64,000 nucleotides of DNA from Streptomyces sp. MMBL 11-1 (GTDB taxonomy: Bacteria; Actinomycetota; Actinomycetes; Streptomycetales; Streptomycetaceae): positions 1,364,001-1,428,000 of the forward strand of contig NZ_CP117709.1 of the NCBI RefSeq assembly GCF_028622875.1, given 5' to 3'. How positions within the stretch are numbered: position 1 is the stretch's first letter; each line of letters begins with the position of its first letter. Below, in pieces: positions 60,802 to 64,000 of this stretch. The notes beneath the pieces are model-generated. The model had not been told where the DNA came from. It searched no databases and saw only the letters and a program-made list of their open reading frames with translations. The translations under genes and the position numbers were made by a program.

Positions 60802-62295
60802 TCAACCGCCCGCGCGCGAGCGGGCCTTGAACGCCGCCTTGCGGGCGCTCTTGGCGGCCTTCTTGTCGCTGTGCAGCCGGCCCATGGCCTCCAGCACATC
60901 GGCGGTGGCCGGGTGGTCGACGCGCCAGACCTCGTCGAAGAAGCCGCTGTGCTGCGCGGAGAGCCCCTCGACCAGTCCCTGGAGCTCGTCCAGCTCGCCG
61001 TCCGCGTCCAGCTGGGCGGCGATGGTGTCGATGGCCAGCCAGAAGATCATGTTCTCCGGCGGGGCGGGCACGTCGGCCGCGCCGCGCTCCGCGAGCCAGA
61101 CGCGGGCCAGGCCGCCCAGCTCGGGGTCGCCGAGCACCGCGCGCACGGCGGGCTCCGCCTCGGGGCCCGCCAGGGCGAGGGCCTGCTGGCAGTGGAGGCG
61201 GCGCAGCGGCGCGCCCTCGTCCGCGCCGCGGGCGGCGGCCAGCAGCTCGGCCGCAGCGGACACCGCGCCCTCCGCGCCGTGCCCCGCGAGCCAGAGCTTG
61301 ACCTCGGCGCGGGCGGCGGACTCCGGGTAGTGGGCGATGCCGTCGAGGAGGGCGTCGGCGCCCTTGCCCGCGAGGTCGCCGACGGCGGGGGCGTCCATCC
61401 CGGCCTCCAGCATCCGGGCCCGGACGCCGTACAGGCCGAGGGGGGTGAGCTTGACCATGCCGTACCGGGTGACGTCCTCGTCGTCGGCCCCGGCGGCGGA
61501 GGCGTCCGCGGCTTCGCCCTCCTCGACCAGCAACGCCTCGTCGACCGGGCGGTATTCGACGATCCCGATGGGTTCGAGGAGCCGGAACTGGTCGTCGAGG
61601 CGCATCATCGCCTCGGACACCTGCTCCAGGATGTCGTCGGTCGGCTCACCCATGTCGTCGGGGACGATCATCGAGGCGGCGAGGGCGGGCAGCGGGACCG
61701 GTCCTTCGCCCGCGCCGTTGTCCGCGAGGGTGAGCAGGTAGAGGTTGCCGAGGACGCCGTCGAGGAACTCCGCCTCGGCCTCCGGGTCCCAGTCCAGGGC
61801 GTCGAAGTCGATCGAGCCGTCCTCACCGACGAGGTCCGCGAAGTCGTCCAGGACGGGCGCGGTGGCGTCGGCGTGCACGGCGTCCAGGCCGTCGAGCCAG
61901 ATGTCCAGCACGTCCTGCGGGGAGCCGCCGGTGAGGAGGGCCAGGTTCTCGCCCGTGGTGACGGTGCCCTCGGCCTCGCCGTCCGTGCCCCCGTCGCCCT
62001 CTGCCTCGCCCTCCTCGGGGTCGGTGACGTCGAGGAGGCCGGTGTCCACGGCGAGCCGCCAGGCCTCGCTGGCGTAGGCGGCACCGTCCTCGTCCGCCTG
62101 GAGGCCGAGGTGCTCGGCGGCGGCGGGCAGCTGGTCCTCGACGAGCTCGCCGCCGGCGCCGACCCGGGTGTCCGGTCCTGCCCACCGGGCGAGCTTGACG
62201 GCGCGGACGAACAACGGAGCGGCGAGCGCGTCCCGTGCCAGTTCGGCCTCGGAGTTCAGCCGCACCGGCGGCAGGGAGGGGCGCTCTGCGGACAT
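60802..62295 (-). CDS. Repeat-rich (HEAT-like) protein of unknown function, paralog of the gene at 18821-20263
   Basis: Alpha-helical acidic protein of 497 residues. It shares the N-terminal [26 protein letters not shown], a winged-helix-like piece ([18 protein letters not shown]) and C-terminal helical repeats ([40 protein letters not shown]) with the protein at 18821-20263. Residues about 95-115 form a Glu/Gly-rich disordered insert. Basic C-terminus ([17 protein letters not shown]). Start ATG has GAGGAG upstream. No enzyme motif; possibly a scaffold. Confidence 0.72.
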   Translation of the reverse strand: MSAERPSLPPVRLNSEAELARDALAAPLFVRAVKLARWAGPDTRVGAGGELVEDQLPAAAEHLGLQADEDGAAYASEAWRLAVDTGLLDVTDPEEGEAEGDGGTDGEAEGTVTTGENLALLTGGSPQDVLDIWLDGLDAVHADATAPVLDDFADLVGEDGSIDFDALDWDPEAEAEFLDGVLGNLYLLTLADNGAGEGPVPLPALAASMIVPDDMGEPTDDILEQVSEAMMRLDDQFRLLEPIGIVEYRPVDEALLVEEGEAADASAAGADDEDVTRYGMVKLTPLGLYGVRARMLEAGMDAPAVGDLAGKGADALLDGIAHYPESAARAEVKLWLAGHGAEGAVSAAAELLAAARGADEGAPLRRLHCQQALALAGPEAEPAVRAVLGDPELGGLARVWLAERGAADVPAPPENMIFWLAIDTIAAQLDADGELDELQGLVEGLSAQHSGFFDEVWRVDHPATADVLEAMGRLHSDKKAAKSARKAAFKARSRAGG

Positions 62296-62392
62296 CGGTG
62301 GTTCTCCTCGGTGCGTGCTCGGGGCATACGGAGTGCGTACGCGGTTCAGCCGCCCAAGCCTAGACGCAATGCGCCGCGTGCCGCCCGCCGCT

Positions 62393-63133
62393 TCACCACA
62401 TACCGCCCGCCCGCGCCCCCTGTGCGCCGGCGCCCGGCTCCAAGCTGAGCACGGGGGTGTAGCGGTGCACGCCGCCGCCGGTCATGCCCGGGTAGTTCTG
62501 GACGCGTTCCCAGCGCGGGGACGGGGAGCCGATGCCCTCTCCGGGTGCGGCGAGGGCCGCGATGTGGTGCTCGGCGCTCTCCCACTCGGCGTAGTTGAGG
62601 ACCCGGGTGCCGTCGGTGCTGACGTGGAAGTGCGCGGAGATGCCGCCGGGGGGCAGTTCGGCCTCTTCGCCGAGCGCCTCGAACACCGCGTCCACCCAGT
62701 CGCGTTGGCGGGCCGGGTCGGGCCCGTCGAACTCGACGTCCACGATGACGAGGCAGCCGGTCTTCCGGGTGTCGCCCTCGGCCCGGAGACCGGAGCGGTA
62801 CAGCTCGTACGTGCGCAGCGCGAGGCGCTCGATGCCGGGGACGGCGGCGTCGATCTCGGCGTTGCGGTCGCCGCGGCTGTCCCGTACGAATTCCTGGTAG
62901 GCCTGCTCGTCGGCCCACTGGGAGTAGTGCAGCAGGGTCGCGCCGTCCTCCCCCGCGTAGACGCTGTAGGAGAGCAGGCCGGGGTGCGGCCATTCCCGGC
63001 TCTCCCAGGTCTTCCGGATGGCGTCGACGGCCGCTCGCTGCCGCCGCGGTGTCCCCACGTTCCAGGTGCTGGCCTTGGCGATCCGGGCGTCGGTGCGGGC
63101 CGGGTCGGGGCGGTCGGTGAGGTGCGTGGTCAT
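62393..63133 (-). CDS. Antibiotic biosynthesis monooxygenase (ABM) family protein, two-domain
   Basis: Soluble protein of 246 residues that appears to contain two ferredoxin-like ABM modules (about 20-110 and 120-220). Key pieces: [19 protein letters not shown] and [19 protein letters not shown] in the first, and [23 protein letters not shown] in the second. ABM proteins oxidise polyketides without cofactors or degrade haem; without its active residues identified, function stays open. Start ATG 63133. Confidence 0.78.
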   Translation of the reverse strand: MTTHLTDRPDPARTDARIAKASTWNVGTPRRQRAAVDAIRKTWESREWPHPGLLSYSVYAGEDGATLLHYSQWADEQAYQEFVRDSRGDRNAEIDAAVPGIERLALRTYELYRSGLRAEGDTRKTGCLVIVDVEFDGPDPARQRDWVDAVFEALGEEAELPPGGISAHFHVSTDGTRVLNYAEWESAEHHIAALAAPGEGIGSPSPRWERVQNYPGMTGGGVHRYTPVLSLEPGAGAQGARAGGMW

Positions 63134-63304
63134 GGCGGTGGTCCTTTCGTCACGCGCGCCGGTCGGTGCGCCGTGACCACCACGGTGTCTCCTCAAGTCC
63201 GGTTGAGGTCAAGGCCGTTGTGCCGGGCGGCGGGCCGCGCCCTGTTCGCCCACGGCGTGAGCGGCCTCGGGTGCGCCGGAGGCCGCCGGGGAAGGACCGT
63301 GGAC

Positions 63305-64000
63305 ATGACCCTCTCCGTGGCACACCTGAGCGACCCGCACCTGACGACCGGCCCCCGGGCGGCGGCCCCCGCCGCCGGGTTGCGGGCCGCCCTGCGCCGG
63401 GTGCTCGCCCTGGACCCGCTGCCGGACTGCGTCGTGATCACCGGCGATCTCACCGAGGGCGGGGAGCCGGGCGCGTACGCGGCCCTGCGCGAGGAGGTCG
63501 GCGCGTTCCCGCTGCCCCTGCATCTGGTGACGGGCAACCACGACGCGCCGGAGGCTCTCGTGGGCGCGTTCGGCGGGACGCGCTTCCTGGGCGGGGGGAC
63601 GCGGACGTCGTACGCGGTGGAGCACCCGGCGTTCACCGTCGTGGTCCTGGACTCCCGGGTGGCCGGTGCGCCGGGCGGCCGGCTGGGGGCCGAGCAGCTG
63701 TCCCGGCTGGACCGGGAGCTCTCCCGACGCCCCGGCGCACCGGCCCTCGTCTGTCTGCACCATCCGCCGGTTCCGGTCGGCATTCCGTTCCTGGACGGGA
63801 TGCGCCTGGCGGACGGCCCCGCGCTGGCGGAGGTGGTCGCCGCGCACCCCAGGGTCGCGCGGGTGCTGGCGGGCCATGTGCACCGCCCCGTCACGGCGCC
63901 TTTCGCGGGCAGCACGCTGGCGGTCGCGCCGAGTACGTACCGGCAGAGCGGGCTGGTGCTACGGGAGGGGGTGCCGGGCTACCGCGACGAGCCCCCTGCC
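63305..64000 (+). CDS. Metallophosphoesterase (3',5'-cyclic nucleotide phosphodiesterase CpdA-like), cut by window end
   Basis: The visible 232 codons hold all five metallophosphoesterase motifs: SDPHL (Asp, His), [23 protein letters not shown] and AGHVHRP. The layout matches the CpdA class of cyclic AMP or related nucleotide hydrolases. ATG 63305 has GAAGGA upstream. The 3' end lies outside the window, but most of a roughly 240-270 residue protein is present. Confidence 0.85.
   Translation, partial: MTLSVAHLSDPHLTTGPRAAAPAAGLRAALRRVLALDPLPDCVVITGDLTEGGEPGAYAALREEVGAFPLPLHLVTGNHDAPEALVGAFGGTRFLGGGTRTSYAVEHPAFTVVVLDSRVAGAPGGRLGAEQLSRLDRELSRRPGAPALVCLHHPPVPVGIPFLDGMRLADGPALAEVVAAHPRVARVLAGHVHRPVTAPFAGSTLAVAPSTYRQSGLVLREGVPGYRDEPPA

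Noticed and set aside
60515..61330. A 271-codon plus-strand frame over 60.5-61.3 kb
   Set aside because: It is mostly antisense to the repeat-rich protein gene and has no domain or SD.

Overview
The window is chromosomal DNA from a high-GC actinomycete, almost certainly a Streptomyces. Signs are the very high third-position GC, GTG and TTG starts, 1-4 nt gene overlaps, an LAETG sortase substrate, ectoine genes, and a phosphate transporter/cobalamin block followed by ect genes in the order I recall around SCO1845-SCO1867 of S. coelicolor. I see no rRNA, tRNA, CRISPR, transposase, integrase or plasmid gene, so this looks like core chromosome with some accessory modules.

Layout. 0-11.7 kb: an acetate-type Na+/solute symporter with its DUF485 partner, a secreted subtilase, a three-gene operon (alkylglycerol-monooxygenase-like membrane hydroxylase, lysoplasmalogenase, Zn alcohol dehydrogenase), a DEDDh exonuclease-BRCT protein, a small zinc-ribbon protein, SURF1, a GH15 enzyme and an atypical SDR. 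11.7-14.9 kb: an alkaline-shock (Asp23/AmaP) envelope cluster with a convergent Asp23-like gene. 14.9-22.3 kb: acyl-CoA metabolism, a small HTH protein, an ABC-F ATPase, a VOC protein, a repeat-rich unknown protein, a hydrolase and a class II aldolase.

22.5-33.8 kb: a PHO-box-preceded phosphate transporter operon, then a cobalamin riboswitch controlling cobD-cobQ-chelatase-cobO-cobB through what looks like a 24-codon leader ORF, a ZIP transporter, and a CobE/CbiG-C-CobC fusion. 33.8-41.1 kb: an LAETG wall protein, an amidohydrolase, an aminotransferase and the osmoprotectant operon ectABCD.

41-58.8 kb: a VOC/DinB fusion, a class V aminotransferase, a FrnE-like DsbA protein, and two gene groups that together form most of an oxidative uronate pathway: uronate dehydrogenase and 5-dehydro-4-deoxyglucarate dehydratase at 56-58 kb, 2-oxoglutarate semialdehyde dehydrogenase and an IclR regulator at 45-47 kb. 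Both divergent promoter regions carry a similar 18-bp palindrome-like site. Between them lie a two-component system, a PBP2-type transpeptidase, an RsbQ/RsbP-like energy-stress pair and an MFS carrier. 58.6-64 kb: a small unknown protein, a two-domain TerD protein, a stand-alone Tudor/SH3-like protein, a paralog of the repeat-rich protein from 19 kb, a two-domain ABM protein and a metallophosphoesterase cut by the window end.

All calls come from reading the sequence; family names rest on recognised motifs and memory, not on database searches.
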